Assembly (NCBI RefSeq): GCF_014207355.1
Contig: NZ_JACHEF010000003.1
Coordinates: 347,763-411,762, forward strand
Direction: 5' to 3'
Origin: Mesorhizobium sangaii
Lineage (GTDB): Bacteria > Pseudomonadota > Alphaproteobacteria > Rhizobiales > Rhizobiaceae
Length of the DNA: 64,000 nt
In this document: piece by piece, positions 1 to 8,855 of the stretch
How the letters are laid out: each line of letters begins with the position of its first letter
Position numbering within the stretch: position 1 is the first letter of the stretch
Notes under the pieces: generated by a model
Told to the model about the DNA's origin: nothing
The model's input: the letters and a program-made list of their open reading frames with translations, nothing else
Database searches by the model: none
Made by a program: the position numbers and the translations under genes

Positions 1-1602
1 GACGCCAAATTCCGTCGTCTTGCCGGTTTCAGGACGCAAATTGGGATTGGGTAGGAACGGGAAGGAAACGCCGGCCGGATGGTTGCCGCTAATCAGCGTC
101 TCCGTAAGCGAGGGCGAACGGTAGCCTTCCGCGTAGGTGCCATAGAACTGCACGCCGGCAAGGCCAGCGCTTTCGAAGGGCGAGACGCCGACGGTGACGC
201 GCGGCGACACTCTATCGCCTGATGTCTGGTGGGTATCATCCTTGAGGCTGTAATTGTCGTAACGCAGCCCGGCGATGACTTCGAGCCAGTCCCAGGTGAG
301 CTTGTCCTGGACATAGGCGCCGGAAACGTTGCGCTTGCCCGAAGGCGTGTAGAAACTGTCGCCGCCGGCCGTGCCGTCGGTCTTGACGTTGTCACCCGCC
401 CAGTCACCGCCATAGGTGAGTTCGTGCGCGACGCCGGCAGTCTCGAACCTGGATGTGTTCCAAATGTCGATGCTGGTCGTGCCGACATCGAAGGTCGAGG
501 TCGAACCTGTCGGCAACACCACGGACAGGCCGGTGACCGGATCGAAGCGTTTTAGGGGGACGAGGCTTGTCAGGTCGAGATTGGTCTTGTTGTAGGATGT
601 GTTGATGTGAAGATCGAGCCAGCTCTTGTCTTCATCGGTGACGTTGTAGCGGGCCGTGAAGGTGTTCGACTTCAGGTCGACATCATTCACCGGTGCGCCG
701 CCGCTGATCTCGTTCCAGCCATCGCTTGAGCCGACCCAGCCGAGCTTCAGCGCACTGTTGTCGGTCGGCCGGATGGTGGTCTTGAGCAGGCCGCTGAGCA
801 CGTCGAAGCCAGTGCCCTTGACGGCGTCGCCATCGCCGTCCTTGTAGTCGTCATAGTTGCGATAGACGATGTTGCCGAGCGCGTCCCAGTTCTCGTTGAA
901 GCGATAGGCACCGGATGCGCTGGTGGTCCAGCCCTTGCCGTTGCTCTCGTAGCGCCCGGTGACGGAACCAGCCCATGTCTCGTTCGGCTTGAGGAAATCC
1001 TCGGCATCCTTGGTGTCGAAGAAAACCACGCCGCCGATGGCGCCCGAGCCATAGGTGTTGGCGACAGGACCGCGGATCACATCGACGGATTTGACGAGCT
1101 CCGGATCGATGTAGACGGTCGACTGCGTGCCGTGGTCGGAACGCTGGAAATTCTGGCGGGCGCCGTCGACGATAACCGCGACGCGACCGAAATCCTGCAG
1201 GCCGCGGATGTTGATGCTGGTGCCGACGCGCCTGGCGTCGGCCTGTGCCGCGATACCGGGCACACCGAGCAGCATCTCGTTTGGCGTCGTCGCCATGCGG
1301 CGGTCGAGCTGTTCCTGGTCGATATGGCTCGCCGAAGCCAGCGATTCGATCGCCGTCTCGCCGGTACGGCTCAGCACCAGGATCTTGTCGAGAAGCGTTG
1401 CGCCCGGCGGGGCAGCCTTGGCCTCTTCGGCCTTCGGTGATTGCGCCGCTTGCTGGGCGCTGGCCGGTGGTGCCAGCAAGGCGACTGCAGCGACGCTTGC
1501 CAGCAAGGCCGCCATTCCGCGTGGCGTGGATCGCCCGCCAAGACCCTCATCAGACCGGCCGATGTCAAACCGGCCACGCCATTCCCAATTCATCAACCCC
1601 AT
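1..1602 (-). CDS. hmuR: TonB-dependent heme/hemoglobin receptor (3' end outside window)
   Basis: Outer-membrane receptor that would move heme or hemoproteins into the periplasm using TonB energy. The minus strand reads openly from an ATG with a GGAG ribosome site to the window edge (about 534 codons; the family is usually 700-750). A hydrophobic signal stretch (about residues 28-50, ending PPASA) is followed by a TonB-box-like LLDKILVLS (70-78), then the plug domain with INIRGLQDFGRVAVIVDG (about 130-147) and VDVIRGPVANTYGSGAIGG, then beta-barrel sequence. It is divergent from hmuPSTUV, as expected for the receptor of that transporter. A second in-frame ATG lies 9 bases downstream. Which hemoprotein it binds cannot be told from sequence. 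Confidence 0.9.
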   Translation of the reverse strand, partial: MGLMNWEWRGRFDIGRSDEGLGGRSTPRGMAALLASVAAVALLAPPASAQQAAQSPKAEEAKAAPPGATLLDKILVLSRTGETAIESLASASHIDQEQLDRRMATTPNEMLLGVPGIAAQADARRVGTSINIRGLQDFGRVAVIVDGARQNFQRSDHGTQSTVYIDPELVKSVDVIRGPVANTYGSGAIGGVVFFDTKDAEDFLKPNETWAGSVTGRYESNGKGWTTSASGAYRFNENWDALGNIVYRNYDDYKDGDGDAVKGTGFDVLSGLLKTTIRPTDNSALKLGWVGSSDGWNEISGGAPVNDVDLKSNTFTARYNVTDEDKSWLDLHINTSYNKTNLDLTSLVPLKRFDPVTGLSVVLPTGSTSTFDVGTTSIDIWNTSRFETAGVAHELTYGGDWAGDNVKTDGTAGGDSFYTPSGKRNVSGAYVQDKLTWDWLEVIAGLRYDNYSLKDDTHQTSGDRVSPRVTVGVSPFESAGLAGVQFYGTYAEGYRSPSLTETLISGNHPAGVSFPFLPNPNLRPETGKTTEFGV

Positions 1603-1690
1603 GCCCCAACTCCAAAGTCCAGGTTCGTTGCTGGCTGGCCTGGGGCTCGCTGGCGCTTTTGATCGTGTCCGGCGTCTTAAATGTTGACTC

Positions 1691-1721
1691 GTTTACTCCG
1701 GTATTGCACTGACTAGTAAAC
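1691..1721. promoter_or_regulatory. Inverted repeat in hmuR-hmuP promoter region
   Basis: Perfect 7-base arms GTTTACT (1691-1697) and AGTAAAC (1715-1721) lie between the divergent receptor and hmuP genes. A near match to the RirA box pattern (TGA-N9-TCC, one mismatch from TGA-N9-TCA) overlaps the left arm at 1685-1699. It may be an operator for an iron-responsive regulator or an activator; the assignment is inferred from position only. Confidence 0.4.
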
Positions 1722-1722
1722 A

Positions 1723-1737
1723 TGATTATTCAAGTCA
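1723..1737. promoter_or_regulatory. Candidate RirA (IRO) box
   Basis: The 15-mer TGATTATTCAAGTCA matches the published rhizobial iron-responsive operator pattern TGA-N9-TCA exactly. It lies between the divergent heme-receptor and hmuP starts, where RirA is known to act in rhizobia, and rirA itself lies 4.4 kb away. The pattern is short and degenerate, so position carries much of the weight. Confidence 0.55.
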
Positions 1738-1802
1738 AGAAATGAATCGGCATTTATGCAACGCCTAGCCAGACGCCCGGCACAGGAAAGGGATCGATCC
1801 AG

Positions 1803-2009
1803 ATGAACACACACAATCCCAATGACTTTCGCTATCGCGTGCGCCGTTCCGACGATCCCTCCACCCGTTTCGACCGGGTTCCGCTGGCGGTGCGAACGCT
1901 GTCCAGCAACACCCTGTTCCAGGGCGAGCACGAGATCGGCATCGAGCATCATGGCGCGCTCTACCGGCTGAAGATCACCCGCCAGGGCAAGCTCATTCTC
2001 AACAAGTAA
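1803..2009 (+). CDS. hmuP: Hemin uptake protein HmuP/HemP
   Basis: A 68-residue protein of the HemP/HmuP family, which starts heme-utilisation operons in many proteobacteria. In Bradyrhizobium, HmuP is reported as a co-activator, with Irr, of heme-receptor genes, so it is better seen as regulatory than as a transport part. The C-terminal half (ALYRLKITRQGKLILNK) carries the family signature of a short basic strand pair. The ATG follows an AGG-rich leader, and hmuS begins 22 bases after the stop. No odd features. Confidence 0.9.
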   Translation: MNTHNPNDFRYRVRRSDDPSTRFDRVPLAVRTLSSNTLFQGEHEIGIEHHGALYRLKITRQGKLILNK

Positions 2010-2031
2010 GGCAAGGCAGTAGGGACGAGAC

Positions 2032-3093
2032 ATGGACCAGCGCGTAAAACCTGCCCCACATGAAATCCGGCGGGCACGGACAGAGAATGCGAAGACGCGC
2101 GAGCGTGATCTGGCTGCCCAGCTTGGCATTTCGGAAGCCGAGCTCATCGCCGCGCATTGCGGCGACGGGGTCGTCCGCATCGAGCCGCGCGTCAACGATC
2201 TCCTGACCGGCCTTGAAGCCGTCGGCGAAGTCATGGCTTTGACCCGCAACGAAAGTGCGGTGCACGAGAAGGTCGGCGTCTACGACAAAATCGTCACCGG
2301 CAACCACAATGCCATGGTGCTCGGCGAAAACATCGATCTGCGCATCTTCCCCAAAGTCTGGGCGCACGGCTTTGCCGTGGAAAAGCGCGATGGCGACGAC
2401 ATCCGCCGCAGCCTGCAGTTCTTCGACGCGGCCGGCGAGGCGGTGCACAAGGTGCATCTGCGGCCGGCCTCCAGTCTCTATGCCTATCAGAGGCTGGTCG
2501 CCGCGCTGGAATCGTCGAACCAGGAGCCGACAATCGTCGTTTCAGGACACATTCCCGACGACGAGGTACATGGCGGCGAAACCACCGCCAATCTCGACGA
2601 TCTGCGCGACCGCTGGAGCCGGCTGACCGACGTGCACCAGTTCTTCGGCATGCTGAAGACGCTGAAGCTTAGTCGCCGGCAAGCGGTGCGCATGGTCGGC
2701 CAGGACTATGCCTGGCTGCTCGACAATGACGCCGTCCGTGCCATGTTCCATCATGCCGCCGAAGGCGAGATGCCGATTATGTGCTTTGTCGGCAATCGCG
2801 GCTGCATCCAGATCCATTCCGGTCCAGTCAAATCCATCAAGCCGATGGGGCCATGGATCAACGTGCTGGACGAGACCTTCCACCTGCACCTGCGCACCGA
2901 CCACATCCACGAGGTCTGGGCGGTGCGCAAGCCGACCAAGGACGGTCATGTCACCTCGCTCGAAGTCTATGACGCCGACGGCAAGATGATCATCCAGTTC
3001 TTCGGCAAGCGCCATGAGGGCGAGAGCGAGCGCGACGACTGGCGATTCTTGGCGGAACACCTGCCGCGCATCCCAAGCCCGACCGCAGCCTGA
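2032..3093 (+). CDS. hmuS: Hemin-degrading factor HmuS
   Basis: Cytoplasmic heme-handling protein of the HemS/ChuS/HmuS family, 353 residues, the usual length. These proteins accept heme from the HmuUV transporter and take part in its breakdown or delivery. The family's two tandem halves are visible: similar segments around WxxVLDETFHLHLR in the C-terminal half and WAHGFAVEKRDGDDIRRSLQ in the N-terminal half. The N-terminus (HEIRRARTENAKTRERDLAA) matches the family's conserved start. It sits second in the hmu operon, five bases before hmuT. Confidence 0.93.
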   Translation: MDQRVKPAPHEIRRARTENAKTRERDLAAQLGISEAELIAAHCGDGVVRIEPRVNDLLTGLEAVGEVMALTRNESAVHEKVGVYDKIVTGNHNAMVLGENIDLRIFPKVWAHGFAVEKRDGDDIRRSLQFFDAAGEAVHKVHLRPASSLYAYQRLVAALESSNQEPTIVVSGHIPDDEVHGGETTANLDDLRDRWSRLTDVHQFFGMLKTLKLSRRQAVRMVGQDYAWLLDNDAVRAMFHHAAEGEMPIMCFVGNRGCIQIHSGPVKSIKPMGPWINVLDETFHLHLRTDHIHEVWAVRKPTKDGHVTSLEVYDADGKMIIQFFGKRHEGESERDDWRFLAEHLPRIPSPTAA

Positions 3094-3098
3094 GGACT

Positions 3099-4013
3099 AT
3101 GGCCATGGTTTCCTTTTCCAGACTGGCGCCTGTTCTCAGGCTGGCGCTTGGACCGGCAATCGCGCTTTCCCTTGGTTTTGTCGCGCTGCAACCCGGCAAT
3201 GCCACTGAGGGCGCGACGGTCTTTGCCGATCCCTCGAAGATCGCCGCTATTGGCGGCTCCATCACCGAGATCGTCTATGCGCTCGGCGAGGAAAAGCATC
3301 TGGTGGCTCGCGACTCCACCAGCCGGTATCCGAAAGCCGCGCTTGATCTGCCTGATGTCGGCTACATGCGCCAGCTGTCGCCGGAAGGCGTGCTGTCGGT
3401 CAACCCGACCGGCATCCTCGCGCTGCATGGCAGCGGTCCCAAGGAAGCCGTCGACGTGCTGAAGAAGGCGAGCGTCCCGTTCATCGAAGTGCCCGAACAC
3501 TATAGCCACGAAGGCGTCCTGGAGAAGGTCCGCATCGTCGGCAAGGCGCTTGGCGTCGACGCCAAGGCCGAGATGCTGGCCAGGGAGCTTGATGCCAAGC
3601 TCACGGCCGCCGAAAAGCAGACGGCCTCGATCAAGGAGCGCAAGCGCATCCTGTTCGTGCTGTCGATACAGGGCGGCAAGATCCTGGCGGCCGGCAGCGA
3701 GACCGCCGCCGACGGCATGGTCAAGCTCGCCGGCGGGTTCAATGCGGTCGAAGGCTTTTCCGGCTACAAGCAAATCTCCGACGAGGCGATCATCACCGCC
3801 AGGCCGGACGTGATCCTGATGATGAGCAATGCCGGGCCTCCAGTATCCGACGACGAACTGTTCTCCAACCCGTCGATCGCCTCGACGCCAGCGGGCACCG
3901 CGCGCAAGCTGATCCGCATCGACGGCGCCTATCTGCTCGGCTTCGGGCCGCGCACGGCCGACGCCATCCACGACCTCGCCGTCTCGCTTTATGGCGGGCA
4001 GGTCACGGATTGA
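3099..4013 (+). CDS. hmuT: Periplasmic heme-binding protein HmuT
   Basis: Substrate-binding protein of the heme ABC importer, 304 residues. An N-terminal signal sequence (about residues 8-37) is followed by a class III (BtuF/FhuD-like) fold with the typical first-lobe start IAAIGGSITEIVYALGEE, and the conserved DVGYMRQLSPEGVLSVNP segment. The stop overlaps the next gene's possible TTG start, showing translational coupling with the permease. It would pick heme up from the outer-membrane receptor and deliver it to HmuU. Confidence 0.93.
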   Translation: MAMVSFSRLAPVLRLALGPAIALSLGFVALQPGNATEGATVFADPSKIAAIGGSITEIVYALGEEKHLVARDSTSRYPKAALDLPDVGYMRQLSPEGVLSVNPTGILALHGSGPKEAVDVLKKASVPFIEVPEHYSHEGVLEKVRIVGKALGVDAKAEMLARELDAKLTAAEKQTASIKERKRILFVLSIQGGKILAAGSETAADGMVKLAGGFNAVEGFSGYKQISDEAIITARPDVILMMSNAGPPVSDDELFSNPSIASTPAGTARKLIRIDGAYLLGFGPRTADAIHDLAVSLYGGQVTD

Positions 4014-4024
4014 GCGGGCAGATC

Positions 4025-5128
4025 ATGGTCGATCAATCGATCGCCGGCCCAGTGAAGGGGTTGGCGGGTGCATCCGAAGGCGACCGCTCAGGCCGCGCCC
4101 GCATCGTCATCCTTCTGCTGTGCCTGGGGCTCGTCATTGCCGTGCTGCTGTCGCTGACGTCGGGAGCATCGGACGCGTCGGCCGTCAACGTCATCAGCGT
4201 CCGGCTGTTCGGCATCGTGCCGGATGACGCCGTGCTGAGCGCTCGCGACAGCCTGATCGTCTACGACATCCGCCTGCCGCGCATCATCCTCGGCATGCTG
4301 GTTGGCGCAGCACTTGCCGTCTCCGGCGCGGTCATGCAGGGGCTGTTCCGCAATCCGCTCGCCGATCCCGGCCTGATCGGCGTATCGGCCGGCTCCAGTC
4401 TCGGTGCGGTTGCGATCATCGTGCTCGGCGCCACGGTGCTGGCGCCGCTGACGGCCTGGCTCGGCACGCTTGCGCTGCCGCTGGCTGCATTCTGTGGCGG
4501 GCTCGCCACGACGCTGCTGCTCTACCAGGTTGCGACGCGACGGGGACAAACCTCGGTCGCCACCATGCTGCTCGCCGGCATCGCGCTGGCGGCGCTTGCC
4601 ATGGCGCTGACCGGCATCCTGATCTTCACGGCCGACGACCGCCAGTTGCGCGACCTGACCTTCTGGCAACTCGGATCGCTCGGCGGCGCGACCTGGACGA
4701 AGATCGCCTCGGTCGGGCCGATCATCGTGCTTGCGCTGGCGGCGATGCCTTTCCTGGCTCGCGGCCTCAACGCACTGGCGCTGGGCGAGGCGACCGCCGG
4801 CCATCTGGGCATTTCGGTGCAGCGGCTGAAATACACGGCCATCATCGGCGTTTCGGCGGCGGTCGGCGCGTCTGTCGCCGTCAGCGGCGGCATCGGTTTC
4901 GTGGGCATCGTCGTGCCGCATCTGCTGCGCCTGCTGATCGGTCCCGATAATCGCTACCTGCTGCCGGCATCGGCGCTGCTCGGTGCATCGCTGCTGCTGT
5001 TGGCCGACGCCGTCGCGCGCACCGTCGTGGCGCCGGCCGAACTGCCGATCGGCATCGTCACCGCGATCACTGGTGCGCCGTTCTTCCTGTGGATCCTGCT
5101 GCGCAAGCGCGGCGTCGTTGATCTGTGA
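4025..5128 (+). CDS. hmuU: Heme ABC transporter permease HmuU
   Basis: Inner-membrane permease of the FecCD/BtuC family with about ten hydrophobic segments; it forms the heme channel with HmuV. Family landmarks include RLPRIILGMLVGAALAVSGA, GLFRNPLADPGLIGVSAGSS and GGIGFVGIVVPHLLRLLIG. I chose the ATG at 4025 (367 residues); an in-frame TTG at 4010, overlapping the hmuT stop, is an alternative that would add five residues. The hmuV start lies 16 bases after the stop. Confidence 0.92.
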   Translation: MVDQSIAGPVKGLAGASEGDRSGRARIVILLLCLGLVIAVLLSLTSGASDASAVNVISVRLFGIVPDDAVLSARDSLIVYDIRLPRIILGMLVGAALAVSGAVMQGLFRNPLADPGLIGVSAGSSLGAVAIIVLGATVLAPLTAWLGTLALPLAAFCGGLATTLLLYQVATRRGQTSVATMLLAGIALAALAMALTGILIFTADDRQLRDLTFWQLGSLGGATWTKIASVGPIIVLALAAMPFLARGLNALALGEATAGHLGISVQRLKYTAIIGVSAAVGASVAVSGGIGFVGIVVPHLLRLLIGPDNRYLLPASALLGASLLLLADAVARTVVAPAELPIGIVTAITGAPFFLWILLRKRGVVDL

Positions 5129-5144
5129 TTTGGGGACCTGTCGG

Positions 5145-5936
5145 ATGATCGAGGCAAGGGACGTTTCCGTGGCGATCGCCGGCAAGCGCATCGTTGCCGG
5201 TGTCGATTTCGCTGCATACCCCGGCGAAGTGGCGGCAATCGTCGGCCCCAATGGGTCCGGCAAGACGACCTTCCTCATGGCGCTTTCCGGCGAACTTGCC
5301 TACACCGGACATGTTGTCCTCAACAGCCGCGATCTCTTGGCGATGAAGCCGGTCGAGATCGCCGTCCATCGGGCCGTGCTGCCGCAGGCGACGACGCTGT
5401 CGTTTCCGTTCACGGTGCGGGAGGTGGTCAAGCTTGGCCTTGTCGGCGGCCGCTCGGGCGTCTTGCCGGGCGAGGACGCGCGGCTGCCGGAACGGGCGCT
5501 GGCGCGCGTCGACCTCGACGGCTTTGCCGGGCGTTTCTACCAGGAGCTTTCGGGCGGCGAGCAACAGCGTGTCCAGCTTGCGCGCGTGCTGTGTCAGGTC
5601 TGGACGCCGGTGCTCGACGGCAGGCCGCGTTACCTGTTCCTCGATGAGCCGGTTTCCAGCCTCGACATCAAGCACCAGCTGATCATCATGACCATCGCCC
5701 GCGACTTCGCCAGGAGGGGCGGCGGCGTGGTCGCCATCCTGCACGACCTCAACCTGACGGCCATGTTTGCTGACCGGATCTTTGCGATGCACCGCGGCAG
5801 GCTTGCCGCCACCGGGTCGCCGCGGGACGTACTGAGCGACGATCTGATCGAAAAAGTGTTCGACTGCCGGCTCAGGGTCGGCGTGCTGCCGGCCGGCAAC
5901 GTGCCGTTCGTGTTGCCGCAATCAGCGGTCTATTGA
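5145..5936 (+). CDS. hmuV: Heme ABC transporter ATP-binding protein HmuV
   Basis: ATPase that powers heme import, 263 residues, normal for the family. Walker A GPNGSGKTT (34-42), signature LSGGEQQR (135-142) and Walker B LFLDEP (164-169) are all intact. The open frame extends further upstream inside hmuU, but the ATG at 5145 gives the family-typical start MIEARDVSVAIAG and is spaced properly after hmuU. It is the last gene of the hmuPSTUV operon and converges on rirA. Confidence 0.94.
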   Translation: MIEARDVSVAIAGKRIVAGVDFAAYPGEVAAIVGPNGSGKTTFLMALSGELAYTGHVVLNSRDLLAMKPVEIAVHRAVLPQATTLSFPFTVREVVKLGLVGGRSGVLPGEDARLPERALARVDLDGFAGRFYQELSGGEQQRVQLARVLCQVWTPVLDGRPRYLFLDEPVSSLDIKHQLIIMTIARDFARRGGGVVAILHDLNLTAMFADRIFAMHRGRLAATGSPRDVLSDDLIEKVFDCRLRVGVLPAGNVPFVLPQSAVY

Positions 5937-6089
5937 TATTCTGGTGAGGCCGGCCTGCGAATGGCGGTTTCCTACGCTTCCGGTACTCACGTACCCGAAA
6001 GTACGCTGTGTTACGGTTCTTGGACCTCGCCATTCTCGACTCGGCCTGACCTGAATCTCAACAGACCTACTCAGACGCGGGAGATTTGC

Positions 6090-6554
6090 TCAGGCAGCGG
6101 GTGCGCGGCGTTCCACCAGCATGTCGATGCCGAGCAGGTTGCGCACATTCGGCCGCGCCGCCACGAGATCGGCGATGGTGTAGCGCTCCAACACCGCGAA
6201 GAATGCATTCAGCGCTTCGCGCAATGCCGAGTTCAGCGCACAGCTGTCGACCAGCGGGCATTCGGCGGCATCGTTCTCGAAGCATTCGGCCATGGCGAAG
6301 CTCTCTTCGGTCACGCGCACGACATCGAAAACGCTGATGGATTCGGCGGCGCGGCCAAGCCTGACGCCGCCATTCCTGCCACGCACGGTCTCGACCAGGC
6401 CGTGCTCGACCAGCGGCTGCAGGATCTTGAACAGGAACAGCTCCGACACCGAGTAGGCGGCCGCGATCTCGGGGATGCGGCTCAATCGGTCATTGTTGGC
6501 GGCGCAATACATCAGGATGCGCATGGCATAGTTGGTCTGGCGCGTAAGCCGCAT
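6090..6554 (-). CDS. rirA: Rrf2-family iron-responsive regulator RirA
   Basis: Global iron regulator of rhizobia that carries an Fe-S cluster and represses iron-uptake genes when iron is plentiful. The 154-residue sequence matches known RirA over its whole length: winged-helix N-terminus MRLTRQTNYAMRILMYCAAN, recognition region SVSELFLFKILQPL, and cysteines at 91, 99 and 105 in the spacing of the cluster ligands. It lies convergent to hmuV, so the regulator sits beside a likely target operon. All key residues are present. Confidence 0.93.
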   Translation of the reverse strand: MRLTRQTNYAMRILMYCAANNDRLSRIPEIAAAYSVSELFLFKILQPLVEHGLVETVRGRNGGVRLGRAAESISVFDVVRVTEESFAMAECFENDAAECPLVDSCALNSALREALNAFFAVLERYTIADLVAARPNVRNLLGIDMLVERRAPAA

Positions 6555-6674
6555 TTTGTCCTCACAACGCGCTGGTGCGGTAGAACCACGCCAGATTTCA
6601 AAACTTTACTGATGCGGCTTTGACCCCGAAATTTCGGATTCGCCACATTGGCCTGGGCGGAATATGGCCTATAC

Positions 6675-6691
6675 CTTGGAACAATTCCAGA
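6675..6691. promoter_or_regulatory. Palindrome upstream of rirA, Irr-box-like
   Basis: CTTGGAACAATTCCAGA contains the perfect palindrome TGGAA-CAA-TTCCA and agrees at 10 of 14 fixed positions with the Irr-binding pattern TTTAGAA-N3-TTCTAAA. It lies about 120 bases before rirA and 140 bases before the divergent DUF445 gene. A second palindrome, CCGAAATTTCGG, lies closer to rirA at 6626-6637. Assignment to Irr is tentative. Confidence 0.35.
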
Positions 6692-6830
6692 CTAGCCGGG
6701 CACAATAGATGAATATTCTCGTCAACTTTGTGTGTGCATCCGGGCAAGGCGCGGGTGAAACCGGCTGTTACGGGCATTTCGCCTGATGAAACACTAAATA
6801 GGCCCGAGATTGACGAGGAGCGGCTCATCC

Positions 6831-8126
6831 ATGTCACAATTGGCCCAGTCCCTGGCGCCTGCCCGTTTCGATGCCGACGCGGAGGCCAAGCTCTCGGCGT
6901 TGCGGTGGACAAAGTTCATCGCAGCGGCGGCGCTGGCGCTTTGCGTGCTGGTGTTTGCGCTCGCCAAGTCGTTCGAGCATATCTATCCGTGGCTAGGCTT
7001 CGTCGCTGCCTTTGCGGAGGCCGCGACCATCGGCGGCCTGGCCGATTGGTACGCGGTGGTGGCGTTGTTCAGGCGGCCGCTGGGGCTGCCGATCCCGCAC
7101 ACCGCCATCATCCCCGAGAACCAGAACCGCATCGCCGACAATCTCGGCCGCTTCATCGAGGTCAACTTCCTGGCGCCTGAGCCGGTGCGTGAAAAGCTTG
7201 CAGAGGTCGATTTCTCGGCGCTCGTCGCCGACTGGCTGGCCGATGCCGAACGTGCGGCCGGCCTGTCGCGCTTCGTCGTGCGGCTGGTGCCGCAGACGCT
7301 TGTCGCCGTCGAGCAATCCGGCCTGCGTGGCTTCGTCACCAGCCGCATGCTCGAGCAGATCGAAAAGGTGCCGCTGGCGCCGCTGGCCGCCGAGCTGTTG
7401 TCGGCGCTCACCGACGACCGTCGCCACCAGAAACTGTTCGACGAATTCACCAAGGTGATCGGCCGGTTCCTCAACGACGAGCAGGCGTTGGCGACGATGC
7501 GCGAGAAGATCCGCGAGGAGTTGCCGTCGCTGTTCAACCTGTTCCGCGCCGATGCCTACCTGCTGAAGAAGATCGTCGCCTCGGCCGGTTCGCTGCTCGA
7601 CGAGGTGAGGGCCGATCCCGACCATCCGATGCGCGCCGAATTCGACCGTTTCGCTCAAGCCTTCATCGAAAAGCTCAGGACATCGAAGCAATATGCCAAA
7701 CGCGCCGAGAAGCTGAAACGCGATTTCCTCGCCCGGCCGGAGGTCAAGGGATTAGCCGGCGACATGTGGGCGAGCCTCAGCCAATTCATCGAGCAGGACT
7801 CCAAGGCACCCGAGTCGATCATCCGCACGCATCTCGCCAACATGTTCGTCGAGATCGGCCGCCATCTTGCCGGCGATGCGCAGATCCGGGCCGACATGAA
7901 CCAAGGCTTCGTGGTGGCGCTCGCTTCGTTCGTGGAGAGCCAGAAGAGTGGCGTGTCGAAATTTATCGCCGACCAGGTCAAGCGCTGGGATCTGGCGCAG
8001 CTGACGCGGCTGATCGAGATGAACATCGGCAAGGACCTGCAATACATCCGCTTCAACGGCATGATCATCGGTGGGCTTGCCGGTGTCGTGCTCCATGTCG
8101 CCGAACGGCTGTTCCTCGTCGGCTGA
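6831..8126 (+). CDS. DUF445 family membrane protein
   Basis: A 431-residue protein of the DUF445 (YjiN-like) family, function unknown. The N-terminal part has two close hydrophobic segments (about residues 24-60) followed by the conserved TIGGLADWYAVVALFRRPLG and PIPHTAIIPENQNRIADNLG; the rest is a long helical region; one hydrophobic stretch lies near the C-terminus (NGMIIGGLAGVVLHVAERL). I chose the ATG with GAGGAG ten bases upstream rather than an in-frame start 21 bases earlier. It is divergent from rirA; no functional link is implied. Confidence 0.85.
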   Translation: MSQLAQSLAPARFDADAEAKLSALRWTKFIAAAALALCVLVFALAKSFEHIYPWLGFVAAFAEAATIGGLADWYAVVALFRRPLGLPIPHTAIIPENQNRIADNLGRFIEVNFLAPEPVREKLAEVDFSALVADWLADAERAAGLSRFVVRLVPQTLVAVEQSGLRGFVTSRMLEQIEKVPLAPLAAELLSALTDDRRHQKLFDEFTKVIGRFLNDEQALATMREKIREELPSLFNLFRADAYLLKKIVASAGSLLDEVRADPDHPMRAEFDRFAQAFIEKLRTSKQYAKRAEKLKRDFLARPEVKGLAGDMWASLSQFIEQDSKAPESIIRTHLANMFVEIGRHLAGDAQIRADMNQGFVVALASFVESQKSGVSKFIADQVKRWDLAQLTRLIEMNIGKDLQYIRFNGMIIGGLAGVVLHVAERLFLVG

Positions 8127-8235
8127 CGCGCATTCGCACCTCGGCCAATTCCGCTGCGTTCGAATGGACACGCAGCGCTCCGGTGCTATTCTCTCGTCCG
8201 GGAGCCCAATCGGCGGCGACAGGGGAGAGACCATC

Positions 8236-8664
8236 ATGGCCAAGCAACCGGATTCCGATTCCTTCATGGATATGTTCGGCAAGTTCGGCCGAGACCTGAA
8301 AGTGCCCAACGTCGATGTCGAGGCAATCCTTGCGCATCATCGCAAGAACCTCGAAGCGCTGGAGAAATCGGCCCGAGCCAGTGCTGCCGGCGCGTCGTCG
8401 CTGTTGTCCAGGCAGCGCGAAATGCTGAAGGACACGCTGCGCGAAGTCACCGAGATGGCACAAAGCTACAGAGCGCCGGGCAATCCGCAGGAATTGATGG
8501 CCAAACAGACGGAATTCGCCCGCAAATCCTTCGAGGCTGCGTTGAAGAACGCCGGCGAAGTGGCTGAACTGGTCAAGAAATCCGGCACCGAATCGGTCGA
8601 CATCCTGCGTACGCGCATCAAGGAGGCGATGGAGGAAATCCGCGCCGGTTACGACAGGAAGTAG
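8236..8664 (+). CDS. Phasin family protein
   Basis: A 142-residue, mostly helical, alanine- and glutamate-rich protein with the pattern of short rhizobial phasins, which coat polyhydroxyalkanoate granules. The N-terminal DMFGKFGRDLKVPNVDVEAI precedes long amphipathic helices with heptad character. The start is the ATG preceded by AGGGGAGAGA; the frame stays open upstream without a better start. The next gene encodes a MaoC-type hydratase, a family that includes PHA precursor suppliers (PhaJ), which weakly supports a storage-polymer role. Confidence 0.8.
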   Translation: MAKQPDSDSFMDMFGKFGRDLKVPNVDVEAILAHHRKNLEALEKSARASAAGASSLLSRQREMLKDTLREVTEMAQSYRAPGNPQELMAKQTEFARKSFEAALKNAGEVAELVKKSGTESVDILRTRIKEAMEEIRAGYDRK

Positions 8665-8855
8665 CGGTCTCCGGCCAAGGCGGTTGTTGCCTCCGGCAGC
8701 CCGAAAGCCCAAGAAATCCCGATTTGCCCTGCCGTTACGACGGGCGGCATGGCACGATCGCGGCTGAAATTGGCGGAACGGATTCGTGCAGGGCGAATTG
8801 ACAGGGGCCGCCAGTTCGTGGTCCGGAGGCGTTGGAAGCTATCGGGATACCAGGA

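Noticed and set aside
4088..5278. A 396-codon minus-strand frame opposite hmuU
   Set aside because: Composition is Arg/Gln/Asp-rich shadow type; hmuU has clear permease motifs and operon position.
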